Assembly: GCA_037176885.1 (NCBI GenBank)
Contig: JAWWNJ010000032.1
Span: 620,001-684,000 of the forward strand
From: Favolaschia claudopus
Taxonomy: Eukaryota > Basidiomycota > Agaricomycetes > Agaricales > Mycenaceae
Reading direction: 5' to 3'
Length of the DNA: 64,000 nt
In this document: one piece after another, positions 1-11,627 of the stretch
Layout of the letters: every line of letters starts with the position of its first letter
Position numbering within the stretch: position 1 is the first letter of the stretch
Translations under genes and position numbers: made by a program
The notes under the pieces: model-generated
The model's input: only the letters and a program-made list of their open reading frames with translations
Databases searched by the model: none
Told to the model about the DNA's origin: nothing

Positions 1-1369
1 AAGTTGTTAGGCTGACCTTATAGTCCTCTTCCAGCCGACGTGCGACCCTGTTTAACCGTTTTCCAACCATAGAGAAATTCAAGTCCCGGAGTTCAGCAAG
101 CAGAGGATCCGTAGTCGTTGTCAGATGGTGCTTCTTCTTCGCCTCGACCTTCTTCAGAGACGTTGTTGGAGGCGCTGGAGCCGCGGATGAACCTGCGGCT
201 GGGGCAGGTTGGGGTGGTGTCAGCAACGACACAGGAAGCTCTACATGAGCTGAAGACCTGGTCAGCTGGAGCCTCCAACCAACAGAATAGACGAACAGTT
301 CTTCAACCCAATGAGCTCGTCGATGAGGCCTTCGTAAGTCAACTGCGTAAGAAGCGGCGTGATCATATCTACGCGACGGTCTATGATAATTAGGGAATCC
401 ATTTTTTCTGACTGCGTGAGGAGGGTATCGGGGGTTGAAGAATCGGACGGTAAGTGTCTTGTTAGAAGGGTGGCCAGTCGCTACAGACTATCAGAAGCAG
501 AATGCGAAGATATCACCGTACATACGGCAGCATGATCGCCTTTGCCAACGATTCTCGGGAACAAGCCATGCAGCTTTTCGAGAGTCAACAGGGCTTGAGC
601 TGAATCATAAATCATAGTCTCGTCTCCGTCCTGCAAAAAGTTTGTCATGCGAAGAAGGTGTTTTGTTGAGAGAGCGAGCACACCACCCAAATCTCCTTGA
701 ATGCACTCTCATTCTCCAACGAAATCACATCCTCCGCAATGGGAATGAATTGCAGGTTGTACGATGATATCCGCACATCTCCCAGCACACCCTCCTCTTC
801 CAGAATACGCGACACAAGCGTAGATACTCTCGGCACCAGCAACAAAGTGTACGTGTGGCTTTGAGATTCCCTGGCGTGCCTCTTGATTTGATCTGGGCTC
901 AATCGGCTCAATATATAGTTTACGATGCTGGGAGGACGTACCAGCAATAATCTTGACGTGTTTTATCTTCGGACGGCATAAGTAGACGATGTTGGTCGTG
1001 GTGGAAGTTAATGGACCCGCTTCAAGCCAGAACATTTTATCGACACCATGATGCTGTTCGGTAATTAACGACGACGGTCTTCAAGAAAATGCATAGCGTG
1101 TTGTGAACCTTCAGTAAGGAGACTTCAATAACAAGACCAAGAGGCCCGGCCAACGAAGCATCGAGGACGAGAGTCTTGGCGCCATTCACCTTGAAGCATA
1201 CGCCGCAGGCTCAGTTCGGCGAACCGCAGCGCAACGACAAGCTACCCACAGAATTGAGAGCATCAACAAGCGCTTTCTTGCCAATTTCCTTCAAAAGATT
1301 CACGTCCAAGAGAGGTTCCTGAGTCGGTGTAGTAGGCTGCGCATTGTTGGAGGTGGAGGAAGTCGCCAT
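1..1369 (-). CDS. VPS33: Vacuolar sorting protein Vps33 (Sec1/Munc18 family), C-terminus off window
   Basis: Vps33 is the Sec1/Munc18 subunit of the HOPS and CORVET tethering complexes, which control SNARE assembly at endosomes and vacuoles. The spliced reading starts at the ATG at 1367-1369 and gives a typical Sec1 N-terminal domain: a Leu-Asp-x-x-Leu-x-Gly-Pro-Leu stretch, then [20 protein letters not shown]. Further on are [16 protein letters not shown] and the family hallmark [20 protein letters not shown]. The last visible block, [18 protein letters not shown], ends at a probable donor at 11-16, so the gene continues past the window start. Several introns of about 55 bases are needed, including one removing an in-frame stop near codon 50. 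Identification is by family motifs; exon limits are read by eye. Confidence 0.9.
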
Positions 1370-1483
1370 CCAGCATAATTTCCTTTTCTGGGTGAAATAC
1401 GCGTGATCAAATTTTTCTGGTCTTTCCCTTCTTCCTCGTCCATCTTACCCAGGGTTTCTCAGCTTTCGAGCGGCGGCAACACC
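1370..1483. promoter_or_regulatory. Shared divergent promoter of VPS33 and LRP1
   Basis: Only 114 bases separate the VPS33 start (minus strand) from the chosen LRP1 start (plus strand). Both promoters and both 5' leaders must lie here or overlap the genes. I see no clear TATA box. Confidence 0.5.
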
Positions 1484-2557
1484 ATGACCACCGAAACAAC
1501 GAAACTCAAGTCCAAGCTCGATTCCCTAAATGCATCCCTAGACGTCCTCGAATCAACCCTCTCGCCATTATTCGAACAAACTCTCCCCGAAACTACAGTT
1601 GCGCTAGCGCCTATTGAGCAAGCGAAGCTACAGACGCTCCTCCCATATATTGTATACGATCTAGTCTTCAGTGGGTGCTTATGCTGTGTGTCAATGGCTC
1701 CAATGTGAACACTCAGCAAATAGTCTATCTAAAATCTAAGGGCATTGACCCGAGGACACATCCTGTTGTCGGGGAATTGGTATGAACGATTTCAGCTCCC
1801 TCTTAATGAACGAATGCTACATGAGGCCACAGGCCCGTGTCCGCAAATACTTCGACAAAATCTCATCCGCAGAGAATCCCGAAACGCGTCAGCCTTGCCC
1901 ATTCACTTCATTCGCGTTTGGCCTCAAATTCATCTAAACTTCACAGAGCGCACAACAATCGACAGAGGCGCAGCCACCCGCTTCATAAAACACGCCATAA
2001 CACAGTCCAAGATCGGCGAAGCCGCCGCAGATGCAACAGCAGAAGCCGAACCCTCAACATTCGTGCCCGTCAAAGTGACGACAAAGATGCAAGAACGCGC
2101 CGAATACGAGGCGGAATTGCGCATGCGGGGCGATGCTAGCTCCTCCGAAGATGAGATTGAGGTGATCGACGCACCGCCTGCTTCGTCGTCTGTTAAGGGG
2201 AAGGGTAAAGCGAAGGAGGTTGTGGAGGAGTCTGTCGCTGCGGGGACAAAACGACGGAGGCCTGTCGTCGATCCGTTCGCTGGTTCGTCTAACTTTCATT
2301 TTTGTATATCATGTCTTGTTTACACAAGTATAGGGTACGGAGACGATCCAGTGCCAGGGCAGACAGCAGAGCCAGCGGAAGTGAAGACGCCTAAGAAGGC
2401 GAAGAAGAAGGCAAGCAAGTCAGCTGAAGCCACGCCGCAGCCCTCGACAGAGGAAACGGACCAAGCTGACAAGAAACGACGGAAGAAGGAAAAGAAAAAG
2501 GCCAAAGCAACGGAAGGAGAGGACACACCACCGCCGAAGAAGAAGGCAAAGAAGTAG
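1484..2557 (+). CDS. LRP1: Exosome-associated protein Lrp1/Rrp47 (C1D family)
   Basis: This family (yeast Lrp1/Rrp47, human C1D) binds Rrp6 and helps the nuclear exosome process pre-rRNA, snoRNA and other RNAs. The N-terminal Sas10/C1D domain is seen in LQTLLPYIVYDLVF, then IYLKSKGIDPRTHPVVGEL, then ARVRKYFDKISSAENPET, joined across short introns. The following exon gives DRGAATRFIKHAI, the usual end of the domain. The tail is acidic and then very lysine-rich (KKRRKKEKKKAK, KKKAKK), as expected for RNA binding. An upstream in-frame ATG exists at 1403, but 1484 begins the conserved-looking protein. At least four introns are inferred, the last near 2281-2332. It converges on MET22, with 67 bases between the stops. 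Confidence 0.85.
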
Positions 2558-2624
2558 ATCTCGATCCCTCCGTTGTATTCTACAGTTTGTTCATACAGTG
2601 GTCTAATCACTTCATTTTTCGCTG

Positions 2625-3907
2625 TTAAGCCTTTGCTTTCACACCAGTCGCTTGCTGTACAGCGTCGAGAACTGCAGCATGTACCTCTTTTCCAGCTGCG
2701 ACAACACCGTAATTCTCACCCAAAGTTCTGCCGACGCCAAAGTCGAGAGGCAAACCGCGCGAATCCGTGACAATTCCCCCTGCCTCCTCGACAAGGAGAC
2801 ACCCAGGAGCGTGATCCTTGATTTCGAATCATTTCGAGCGAAAAAAAAATTGAGAACGCGGGCACGTACCCAGATTTTCTCGCGATAGCCTGCATTTGTT
2901 GGCATGCGGAGGTACAACCCGCCATCTCCACGAGCCAGGCATCCGTATTTCGCCTGGCTGTCCATGCGTATCGGAGGTCGTGTGATGCCGATAATGGAGG
3001 AAATGGTGTCGCTGGTTGAGTGAGAGGAATGCATAGCTTCTACAGACTCGAGGAAGCTCAACGAAGAAGGTGTGAAGGTCGGCATGCTGAGTGTGGTTTC
3101 AGAGTTACCGCTGAGGGTAATCTGTATTCATCGTGAGCGTGAGTTCAAAATTGAAGAACCAAGGATGAAGATATACCTGCTGGCAGCCTTGTCCTCTGAC
3201 TGCGACAAACATGCATCCGCGTTCTCCGTCTGGATTTGAGAGATCGAGGGGAAGGTTGGGACATCCGATAATCCCAAGCTGTACCTGCGCGTCGACGAGG
3301 AGGGCAACACAGACCGCGTACTGTTCGCCGCGAAGGAAACCTTTAGTTCCGTCAATTGGATCTATCGTCCACATTCCTGCGAAGCACGGAACGTCAGGAT
3401 GAGTGGGGAATTCAATGAGGTCGTCGGGAGCGTACTTCCAGTCCTGCCGCCATCGTGGTTGCCTCGATCGATTGCATCCAAAAGTTCATCCGTCGTCTTG
3501 GTCTGGCCGGGGCCAATCCCCCACTCTGCCTTGTCGCCTTCAACAAGAGGCGCAACCAGGGCTTCATTCGCGAGATCGATAATCCTTTCTCTCAACACCT
3601 TTCCTTCATCTGCCCGCAACTCCGCCGCGTCCTCTTCCCCAACGATAGGATCAGCCGGGAAGGTAGTTTTCAGCATAATGCTGATGAGTGCTTGCGCGCC
3701 ATAGTCGCCCACTGCCGCGACGAATGCGAATGAGTGGGACGCAACTCAACGCGAAACTTGATATGTACCGGTAACTGGCGACTTGTCCCCCTTGGTCAAA
3801 GTTTCGTTCTTGACAAGTTTGTTGAACACCGATGAGGTCAATGCGCATGCTCTGCGTGTAGCCGATACGGCGAATTGGCGTTCTAATGCGAAGGGACGAG
3901 TAGACAT
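2625..3907 (-). CDS. MET22: 3'(2'),5'-bisphosphate nucleotidase (Met22/Hal2)
   Basis: The enzyme hydrolyses 3'-phosphoadenosine 5'-phosphate to AMP in sulfate assimilation. It is a lithium- and sodium-sensitive member of the inositol monophosphatase superfamily. Three metal-binding motifs are visible in order: DPIVGEEDAAELR, WTIDPIDGTKGFLRG, and KDHAPGCLLVEEAGG. The C-terminus LDFGVGRTLGENYGVVAAG is also typical. The ATG at 3905-3907 gives STRPFALERQFAV, close to the usual N-terminus. An in-frame ATG 23 codons upstream (3974-3976) would add a basic, serine-rich leader that could target mitochondria; both starts may be used. Several short introns interrupt the gene. It is divergent from the mS45 gene across about 250 bases. 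Confidence 0.9.
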
Positions 3908-4156
3908 GGTGGTGAAGGATCGAGTTGTGAAAACGCCAATGATTCTTCGTATTTGAAGATAAGATCGACTGTTCATGCAATACTAGAGCCGTCGACTGAT
4001 CAACTGAAAGGTCTTGAACGCCATACATAAGCCAGAGAGTGGCTTACATTTATTGCTCTGGTCAAGCGACGCGTCTGGCTAAATATAGAGGTTGTTGACG
4101 CTTGTTAGTATTGCGAGGTGATCATCAGAAATTTAAAATTTTCGTTGGCGGTTTCG

Positions 4157-5696
4157 ATGTTTTCACTCCGACCACGATGTTGTCGGCCACTTCAACATCG
4201 TCTCTCTCCCCGCCATCTCTCCTCTTCTGCTTCTGCATTAGCAGCGGCCCCCGGCCAGCGTCGGCAGAGTGAGAACGATGACAAGGAAGAGGAGGAGGAG
4301 GACGCCGAGGCTGCGTCTTCAGGCAAAACCTATCAAGGTTTCCTCAAACAATATTCGCATCTCAGGACCGCAAAGCCACGAGCATACGTCAAGCCTGACC
4401 TGTTCGAGACGGTTTGCTTCTTCCTTCCTTATTTCAGCGCGTCTGCTCATTCTTCAAAACAGCCATTCCCCATGAACATGTCCTTCAAACCACCAGCTCC
4501 CATATCAGACGCGACTCGGTCACGAATGTATGCGGACTACATGATGGATCCCGAAGTGAATAGTGTTCGGGCGCTGTCCCAGCGGCATGGTATCAGTTTG
4601 AAGCGTGTCGACGCCATCCTTCGGCTGAAGGGACTCGAGGCTGCATATGTAAAGGTTCGTATCTCTTGTCTTGTTGTCATGGTCAGCGACCATGGGATGA
4701 TACACAAAAAATCGATTAGTCTTTAAGACACCTACGTGGTTACACATAACTCTTTTCTTTCTGAACCTACCTTTTTCATTTTCTATCAACCTCTCGTTAA
4801 CGAACCTTCCTTGCTCTAGGTATTTGGTTCGGCTACCTCCTTTCCTCGTCCCCGCTGAATCTCATCCACCACTTCTGAACTTGTCAGGATGTTAGTACCT
4901 ATTCCTTCTTCTCAGTCTCGTGTGTGATGATACCATACATTCATTCGCGAAACTATAAGACCATCCGGTGCCCTTACATCACCGGACCATGGTTAAATCG
5001 ATTTCAACCCCATCTGACTGCTCTCCTCCTCTTTCAATGCCGCATTCTCGTCACTGACCCTCAGAACAGAATAAACCTTTGCAAACCGGGTTCCTCTGGG
5101 GAATGGAGATGCTATTAGGCGTCAAAGCCTCGGCGCACGATGCGAACGAGCGAGTGGACGTCCATACGGCGGACATGCTCGAACAGGACGAAAACCGCGA
5201 CGCTGCGCGTCAACGCTTCCAACGTCAATACTGGGAGTCGATTCCCGACGACGGCAATGTCAGTTCTTCTCCCTTTTTCCCGTGGCCAGTTGATGAACAG
5301 CATCACCAGGAACCCCTCCTCCCCGCCTCGCTAGAACACGCCAAGAAGATCGCCGAACGCTCAGCACAGGCCGCCCACGACAACAAATCCAACTCCGTCC
5401 TCATGCCGCGCTTCAAAGACACCGACACCATCAAATCCCCACGCCAGAAAGTCCAGGTTGTCGTCCGCGAGGGACGCCTGCCGATGCATTTCGTTGATGT
5501 GGGGGGTAAGTTCTTGCAGGCGGATGACCGGTTGAAGAGGATGGCTGCGGCGAAGAGGAGGCAGGTGTTGAGGGCGAGGAGTTCGGAGGAGAAGGTGCTT
5601 CAGGGACGGTTGAAGGGACGGACGTCACTGGAGCGTGCGAGGAGGGCGGCGGTGAAGCGCGCGGCGCCCAGGTCGCCACCACCTCATTCTGTATGA
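4157..5696 (+). CDS. Mitochondrial small-subunit ribosomal protein mS45 (Bot1p family)
   Basis: Fungal proteins of the Bot1 'eukaryotic mitochondrial regulator' family are mitoribosomal small-subunit components (mS45; yeast Mrps35). The N-terminus from the ATG at 4157 is rich in Arg and Ser with no early acids, as in a mitochondrial presequence. It is followed by an acidic stretch. The core is recognisable: PFPMNMSFKPPAPISDATR, then MYADYMMDPEVNSVRALSQR and HGISLKRVDAILRLKGLEAA. After a long inferred intron (about 4656-5066) come LQTGFLWGMEMLLGV and the C-terminal basic helices. The long intron could hide a small exon. An earlier in-frame ATG at 4118 would only add a leader. Confidence 0.8.
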
Positions 5697-6039
5697 TATA
5701 CTACAAATAATTTGCATCGCATTGACCATTCGATTTTTCGGAAATCCTTATGAACACGCGCCTTCGTCGGCGTTGGCGTCTGCGGAACATATTGACGGCA
5801 GTCTTTCAAGCCTCTTAGCGGGCTTGAACAAATTAGCTAGATGATACATATTCAGTGCATATAATTACAGTGCCCCGTCCAATTCCATTGCAGATGCAGC
5901 AGTCATCGTGAAAACCCGTGGTTCAGTCGGTCCTCTATCGAGCGTCAACGCGTCAACCGGCGCCCTCATATGTATACCGGGTTGTAAGGTCGACTAACAA
6001 ACCATATAAATAACGAAACTCCTCCAGGAAGCCACATAC
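5697..6039. other. Convergent intergenic spacer
   Basis: This stretch lies between two convergent stop codons and is AT-rich. I see no coding signal or RNA gene; it presumably holds the two 3' ends. Confidence 0.5.
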
Positions 6040-6906
6040 TTACACCAAAACATAACATTCCTCACCCTCACCCTCCGTTTTCTCCTCTTCGTCGGCGACA
6101 CCGAATTGTGCCTTGTACCGCTTCCACGAATCTCGAACAGGCTCCCCAGCAAGGTCGACAAATAAGGACTCATCATAGTCCTTTTCCCGCATAGCGGCAT
6201 TGAGTGCGAGGACGGTGCCCTTACCTTGGCGCTCCTCGATCCAGTCGAGGAAGTACGCCGTCCGTTCGTAACCTGAGTCCCATTTATCGCTCGGGGATGG
6301 TGAGCGGCTCCAGTGTGGGGGAGCAAGGTCTGCGTGTAGACGGACAAAGTCTGCGTAAAGTATAAATATCAGAATATTGACATTGAGTTGTAATATACCT
6401 GCAACCCCCTCGATGAGTCCACCGGGGGCGCTGCCATTGGCGTTATATTGGTAGCAATGGACCACCTAGCGGGATACGATTATATTTGGCGGGAAACAAA
6501 CTTAGAACAAAATAATACCTCATGCACGAGAACACCCATGATCTCCTCGCGTGCGCGAGAGCTATTGTTCACGATATGATCAAGGGACATATGAATCTCC
6601 TTTTGCGAAGCAGATCCAAAAGTATACGCAACACCATCCATAGGCCGTAGCACCAGTGTTATCAGTTCTACGCTACACCGCGCTGAGTTGCTGCCAGAAT
6701 CAAACCAGGGATTCAACGAACTTGGTAGGTGCATTCTCTGGTGTTGCGTATAACCATTGAAAGCTTGCGAGGACGGCAGCGCGGAGAGCTGCTAGCGGCT
6801 TGACATTGTCGAGGAAGAGATCGGCGCCGGGATGAGCGAGATCTTCGATGCGGATGTTGAATTTGGGGAGAGGCCACTCTGGTGGTGGTGGAGGTGTTGG
6901 AGGCAT
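6040..6906 (-). CDS. Metallopeptidase, basic secretory protein (BSP) family
   Basis: The protein matches the 'peptidase of plants and bacteria' family, zinc peptidases with an HExxH site. Visible features in order: the start at 6904-6906 followed by a proline run, FNIRIEDLAHPGADLFLDNV, then LITLVLRPMDGVAYTFG and KEIHMSLDHI. The site HEVVHCYQYN is split by an intron inside HE|VVH at about 6472-6522, and is followed by GSAPGGLIEGVAG. Downstream are WDSGYERTAYFLDWIEER and LFVDLAGEPV, typical of the family's C-terminal half. No signal peptide is evident, so this member may act inside the cell. The first intron, near 6690-6720, could not be placed with certainty. Confidence 0.8.
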
Positions 6907-7267
6907 GTCTTGAGTTGAAGTCAAACGCCGCGGCCTAAGCCAAACAGTGCACAACACACCGCTACGCCTCGCATCCGTATATGGTAATTTTGAGCTCTGA
7001 GTCTGGGTGCACTCAACTGCCGCTCCTGGGCAGCAGTATCCTCACTAGAACGCTTATACGGGTCGAAATAATGAGGGGGGAAATGACTTTGGGCCTTCAT
7101 TCCTTATTAACAGCCTGGAAACCCATTTTTCGTGCCAAACATGTCTTGTGGTATTCTGGTGTGTATCTCTTCCTCTTCAGCCGTCATAAGCTCCTTGGGC
7201 CGGCGTATATTTGCCGTGAAAAGTGTGTAATACCAGTGGCTCTTTGCGGGGTTCCTCGCTTGTTTTT

Positions 7268-7660
7268 TATTTGATCGTCTCCGTTCTTGTTCCTCTACCT
7301 CTCTCTGCCTCCCCTCATCAACCCCCAACCCCAAACACCGTAAAGAACGCGGTCTCTCTCTACGCTATGAGACGGCATCTATTTGCTGTCACAATTGCGG
7401 CACACATGTGGGTCTTTGCAGGTCTTTATCGGTTTTCTCACTTACTTTTGATTCAATCCTCCCCGTTCTTCTTCCCTCTCTCCACATATTGTCCCCCAAT
7501 CCACACAACCGTCAAACGCGGTACACATGAATGCTCTGGAACACTGTTTGTGACAAACTCATCATTTTGGCTTATCTCACTCACTTTTGATTCAATCCTC
7601 CCCGTTCTTCTTCCTCCCTCTGCACATATTGTCCCCCAATCCAAACAACCGTAAAACGCG
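7268..7660 (+). repeat. Degenerate direct repeats ending at the tRNA-Leu start
   Basis: Two clear copies of a pyrimidine-rich unit of about 83 bases lie at 7439-7520 and 7578-7660. Both read through ATTCAATCCTCCCCGTTCTT and CACATATTGTCCCCCAATCC and end in AAACGCG. A third, more divergent copy is at about 7268-7351 (CTCCGTTCTTGTTCC... ending GAACGCG). The last copy stops two bases before the tRNA gene. Confidence 0.7.
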
Positions 7661-7662
7661 AA

Positions 7663-7786
7663 GGCGAGATGGCCGAGCGGTCTAAGGCGCCAGACTAAGG
7701 ATCCGCTTCATTTGAAGCACAATTTGCAGGCTTCACCGTTTGTAATCTGGTCCTCCGGGGCGTGGGTTCGAATCCCACTCTCGTCA
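7663..7786 (+). tRNA. tRNA-Leu (anticodon AAG) with a 44-base intron
   Basis: The acceptor stem GGCGAGA (7663-7669) pairs with TCTCGTC (7779-7785, one G-T pair), with discriminator A at 7786. The A box TGGCCGAGCGG is at 7670-7680 and the B box GGTTCGAATCC at 7765-7775. The anticodon stem is CCAGA (7690-7694) with TCTGG (7746-7750), and the anticodon AAG is 7697-7699. The intron is inferred at 7701-7744, after the base 3' of the anticodon, the standard eukaryotic position. A long variable arm precedes the T arm, as in a class II leucine tRNA. It decodes CUU and, through inosine, CUC. Confidence 0.93.
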
Positions 7787-7792
7787 CTACGC

Positions 7793-7797
7793 TTTTT
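7793..7797 (+). terminator. RNA polymerase III terminator
   Basis: A run of five T lies seven bases past the tRNA discriminator base, the usual Pol III stop. Confidence 0.75.
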
Positions 7798-9597
7798 GCC
7801 TGGTTCCCCGCGCTTCCTGACATATTCCCCGTACACGTTTTAGCATCATCGATATCGATGCCGAGCACAGTGGGTGCGACTCGGTCGCTCGGGTTCCAAC
7901 TTCTCACAATCTTTGATCTGTAACTATATTCCCCGCCCGTGTCCCGTCTCCCTTCCTGGAGCCTCAAGCCACCATGGTGTGTCATCCACAATTCGGCTCT
8001 CCTCAGGCTAAGTAGTGCGCAAACGACCAGCTGAAGGCCTCCAACTTTGGCACCTCTAAACAGCTCTGAACTCTGGTGCACGATGAGCTGCCCTTAGAAC
8101 CTTGAATATCCAAACATTTGGGGGTTGTCTTGCATGCATTCCAGGTCCATCTCAACTTAGATACTTAGCATTCATATCATTTCTTCACCCTCCACTGTCA
8201 ATGCCTGCCCAGATCATACGCCGATTGAACTTCTCGAAGCATTTCCTCCCTTACTTCGCTGAGCTTGCTTGAATGACTCATCCTCGGTGTAAAAAGTATC
8301 TTCCCAAGGTTACATTCACTGCGTTTTCTGAAAACTGTCGACGGTGTGGATGGAGTGGAGGATTCCCAATATAGCACATCTATTCGGCCCATGCCAGTGG
8401 CTACTCAAGCTGTCTTCGCCGAGATAGGCCGCAACATAGGGTGTACATCCTCCCTATCCTCCCCGGGAGACAGCTGTTCCATCTCGATCACCCCAGATGC
8501 TCAAGCTCGCCTAGCTAGCCAAAGATAAATGACATATCTCAAGAGAGACAGAAAGAGATTGTAATAAGGCTAGACTGATTATCTCTCAGTAGATTTCACG
8601 CCTTGCCAACATGGAACTACATCGTAAACTTTTCTGTCCAGTTGGGTGGGACAGGCAGAACATTCAATCGAGCATCGGGCAGAGACAGACAATCCTGATG
8701 ATTCTTCGACCGATAAGTACGAGCGAGTACAACAAGATAAGTGAATCATAAAGTGAAGGGAATTCGAATATTGGCGCGAGTATTGCAGAGAATCAGTGCA
8801 CCTCTTGCGCCCATGCTTCATTTGCCGTGATGCACCTCTGCGTCCAGGTGCCCAAAATTACCATATACGGACGCGAAGCGTAGCGGCACCCAATTTGGCG
8901 ATAAGTGATCCAGCGTGGATTCGGTAAACAATTCCCACACTCAAACCAGCAGCCAGCATTGAGCCAGCATCGACAAGCCAGAAAGTCAGCAATACACTTG
9001 GATTCTATCTCGATTTGAAAATTCGCTACGGAACGACCATCGCCAGCATCATTTCTTGAACCTGAACGCGCGGGCTCAAGGGCCGTAGGCCGGGTAGGCG
9101 CAATTGACCTCCGTCACCTCAGAGACCAACCATCTGTCGTCAAACCTGTACACATACTCATCACACAGAGTCACGAAACACGAACGTAGTGACGCTGGGG
9201 TACTAGTCAAAACTCAGCAAGCAAACCAGAAGTGCAACCGCTGGTTCCCAACATCCTTTGTCGTCTCGATATACTCCAATTGCTCCTACGCTATTTCAGT
9301 ATGGAGGACGAACCACCATACTTAGCTTCTCCGACCATGAGTTCCACTTCTTGTCTCGCGCCTTGTTGATGGTGTGACAGAAGAAGAGGAAAGTCAAGGT
9401 GTTGCCTCGCCCATCTGCCGCCGAAGGTCAGAATTCTATGCCACATACAGACTCAAAAGCGTGGCGTACAGAGTGGCTAGATTCATTGTTTCGTCTGTGA
9501 GTGTCTGACTTTCTCGTCTGTCACATGCCGGTTAGACATGGGGATCAACTGAAAACGCAGATGCACCGACATAGATAATTGCACCCGGCTGGGCAAG
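7798..9597. other. Gene-poor stretch
   Basis: Only short open frames occur here, with no recognisable domain, no consistent splice pattern and mixed frames. I see no RNA gene besides the tRNA upstream. Confidence 0.5.
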
Positions 9598-10340
9598 TCA
9601 ACTGAAGAAAGATTGGCAGAGGGCTGTGGTACAGGGCCAGGGTAAGTATTGACGCAACGTCTCTGGTGGAAGTAAACAGTGACGATATTGCTGGAAACCG
9701 GGGACTGCGGGGAGAAATGAATCATCGCGGGAGGCGGGGACAAAAGCGTACGCGACGGAGCGTACCCGTTCAGCTAATGACTCCTCAGGGCTCTCTTCAG
9801 GATCAGAGTCTGCTTGAAACCGTTCCTTCATGGCTCTCTTCTTCTTTCTCTGGCTGCGTTTGAGCGGACCACCAGATGACGGAGGGGGTAGCGGAGGGGC
9901 TTGGGGCGCTTGGATTTGGATCTTGATATATGCCTAGGTCTGTATAGATCCTTTGAAGACTTTCACCAAAAGCCTGGGCGACCGTAGATGAAAATGGGTC
10001 AAAGCCCGATGAGAGGTGCGACGGATCAGAAAAGGTTGTTCGCGAAGGGCGCGGGAGATCGTAAAGACGAGCGATATACGCAGAGGATACAGTGGCAAAA
10101 GGAAGCGCCTGAGACCTTAGAGAATGAAGGGTTTGACTCTCCAATAAGTAAGAGAAGAAGACAAACTCATATAATGTTTCAACTCGGAGCTAGGGCACAA
10201 GGCGTTTGGACAGAAGTTCAAAGAAACTAGGCCGGAGGGACTCAGGGAAGGCAGGGCCACAAAGCTGCAGATGCGAGGCCAGAAATGGAGAGGAGAGGCA
10301 GATGGCGGCGAAGGAAGAAAGATCTCTGAGGCTGACGTAG
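9598..10340 (-). pseudogene. Probable gene remnant, unknown protein
   Basis: Three successive open blocks on the minus strand look protein-coding. The first (about 10335-10180) reads LPRDLYVSLRDLSSFAAICL onward. The second (about 10145-9845) includes SLRSQALPFATVSSAYIARL and ESLQRIYTDLGIY. The third, from about 9860 in another frame, has KKKRAMKERFQADSDPEESP and ESLAERVRSVAYAFVPAS. The blocks can be linked by one short intron and one frame change. No in-frame ATG precedes the first block: a stop lies just upstream and the MYND gene ends about 110 bases away. I do not recognise the family. It may be a 5'-truncated gene or one with an unusual first exon. Confidence 0.3.
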
Positions 10341-10457
10341 AGATCGCGTGGTAATCTGCTACTCGGTATGTACTACACGCACTTCTGCAGCTGAGGCACG
10401 AGTCCTCGTGTTTACCAAATTTCAGTTAACGAGAATAATTATTCTTCGTATTACTCC

Positions 10458-11627
10458 CTACATATTTTGCATCGGATACGGATTCCTTAACAGCCTCTTA
10501 AAGAGCTTCTGTTCGTCCTTGCGCAACTTGATCAGTTGCCCGATGTGGTTATATAATTTTCCTTGGATGCAGACGTGGTGCAACCTCATGAGATCGGAGC
10601 GAGGACGAGGGAGGGTGAAGATCTGTTTGTACAGTTCTTTCAGGCGGGATTTTTCGTGCTCGTTCTCGCAATTACCGAATCCATAATCCACCGCAACGAG
10701 GCTGAGGATCAGCTCCGATGTTTCTCCCTGAGCAACCACAAACTGTTTCAGATAGCAGACGGAGGGGAAAACTTTGGGGGACCTTTCCAGGATCGCGGAA
10801 AGATGAGGGATTCTGTCCGTCTGCAGCTGGAGCCCTCTGGAACTGAATAGAGCCATGAGCCCAGAAGTGAGGTATGCATGGTAGAGCTGCTCGAATGTGC
10901 ATCTTCTGTGCTTAATTAGCTGCGTGTAGACCCCCGCCAGCATCCTCTCCTCTTCTTCGTCATGGCAAGCACAAAACCCGAACTTGACCCAGATATCCAG
11001 TTCGGGGGATGGATGCGTCTGGGACAAGATCAGATTGCAGAGCGAGTAGCATGCGTGCTTTTCTTCCGGCCAGCCATGCATCTCAGCCGAGATCTTGTTC
11101 GGAGTATCCGTGTTCGGACCGCCACGAACATATTCCCAACATCGTACCATCGTCTCGTTCACAGGATCCTGTGGTGGAGAGAGCCTAGGATCGAGAACCC
11201 ATTGGTTACGGAGAAACCAAGGGTAATAGCCCCCTCTCGACTGGGCGGGAAGAGAGCTGAAGGAAACCTTAATGTTGTCGACGAGGGTTCCTTCGAGTTG
11301 CCATTGGCGGACGGTCTTGGGGCTGATGTTGAGGCGCTCAATGAGACCGACATACAGCCCCAACAATCGAGATTGATTTTCTATGCTGAAGGCTTTTGTG
11401 AAGCCGAAATCCTGGCACGTTTGGGGATCGTCTGGGAACATTTTTTTGTGGATCGCGAGGGCGAGATAATCGGCGGTGGTTATATTTCGTCGAGGATTGC
11501 ATTCGAAAATATGTTCTACCCAATTTCGCCGCTGGCATTGAGATGAGCAGTACCACGCTGTCGGAACAGTGCAGCTAGCGCAGCGTTTAGAGGCAGGTTG
11601 ACCGCAATCCTGGCATTTGTGGTCCAT
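10458..11627 (-). CDS. MYND-type zinc finger protein
   Basis: This single open frame encodes about 389 residues from the ATG at 11625-11627. The MYND finger is right at the N-terminus: CQDCGQPASKRCASCTVPTA, then WYCSSQCQRRNWVEHIFEC, with the complete Cys/His ligand set. MYND fingers bind proline-rich partners. The remainder is mostly helical, has no SET domain and matches no function I know; such proteins form large families in mushrooms. The frame is open 53 codons further upstream, but the first in-frame ATG consistent with the finger is at 11627. The protein ends in a basic, Arg/Lys-rich helix. No intron is needed. Confidence 0.8.
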   Translation of the reverse strand: MDHKCQDCGQPASKRCASCTVPTAWYCSSQCQRRNWVEHIFECNPRRNITTADYLALAIHKKMFPDDPQTCQDFGFTKAFSIENQSRLLGLYVGLIERLNISPKTVRQWQLEGTLVDNIKVSFSSLPAQSRGGYYPWFLRNQWVLDPRLSPPQDPVNETMVRCWEYVRGGPNTDTPNKISAEMHGWPEEKHACYSLCNLILSQTHPSPELDIWVKFGFCACHDEEEERMLAGVYTQLIKHRRCTFEQLYHAYLTSGLMALFSSRGLQLQTDRIPHLSAILERSPKVFPSVCYLKQFVVAQGETSELILSLVAVDYGFGNCENEHEKSRLKELYKQIFTLPRPRSDLMRLHHVCIQGKLYNHIGQLIKLRKDEQKLFKRLLRNPYPMQNM

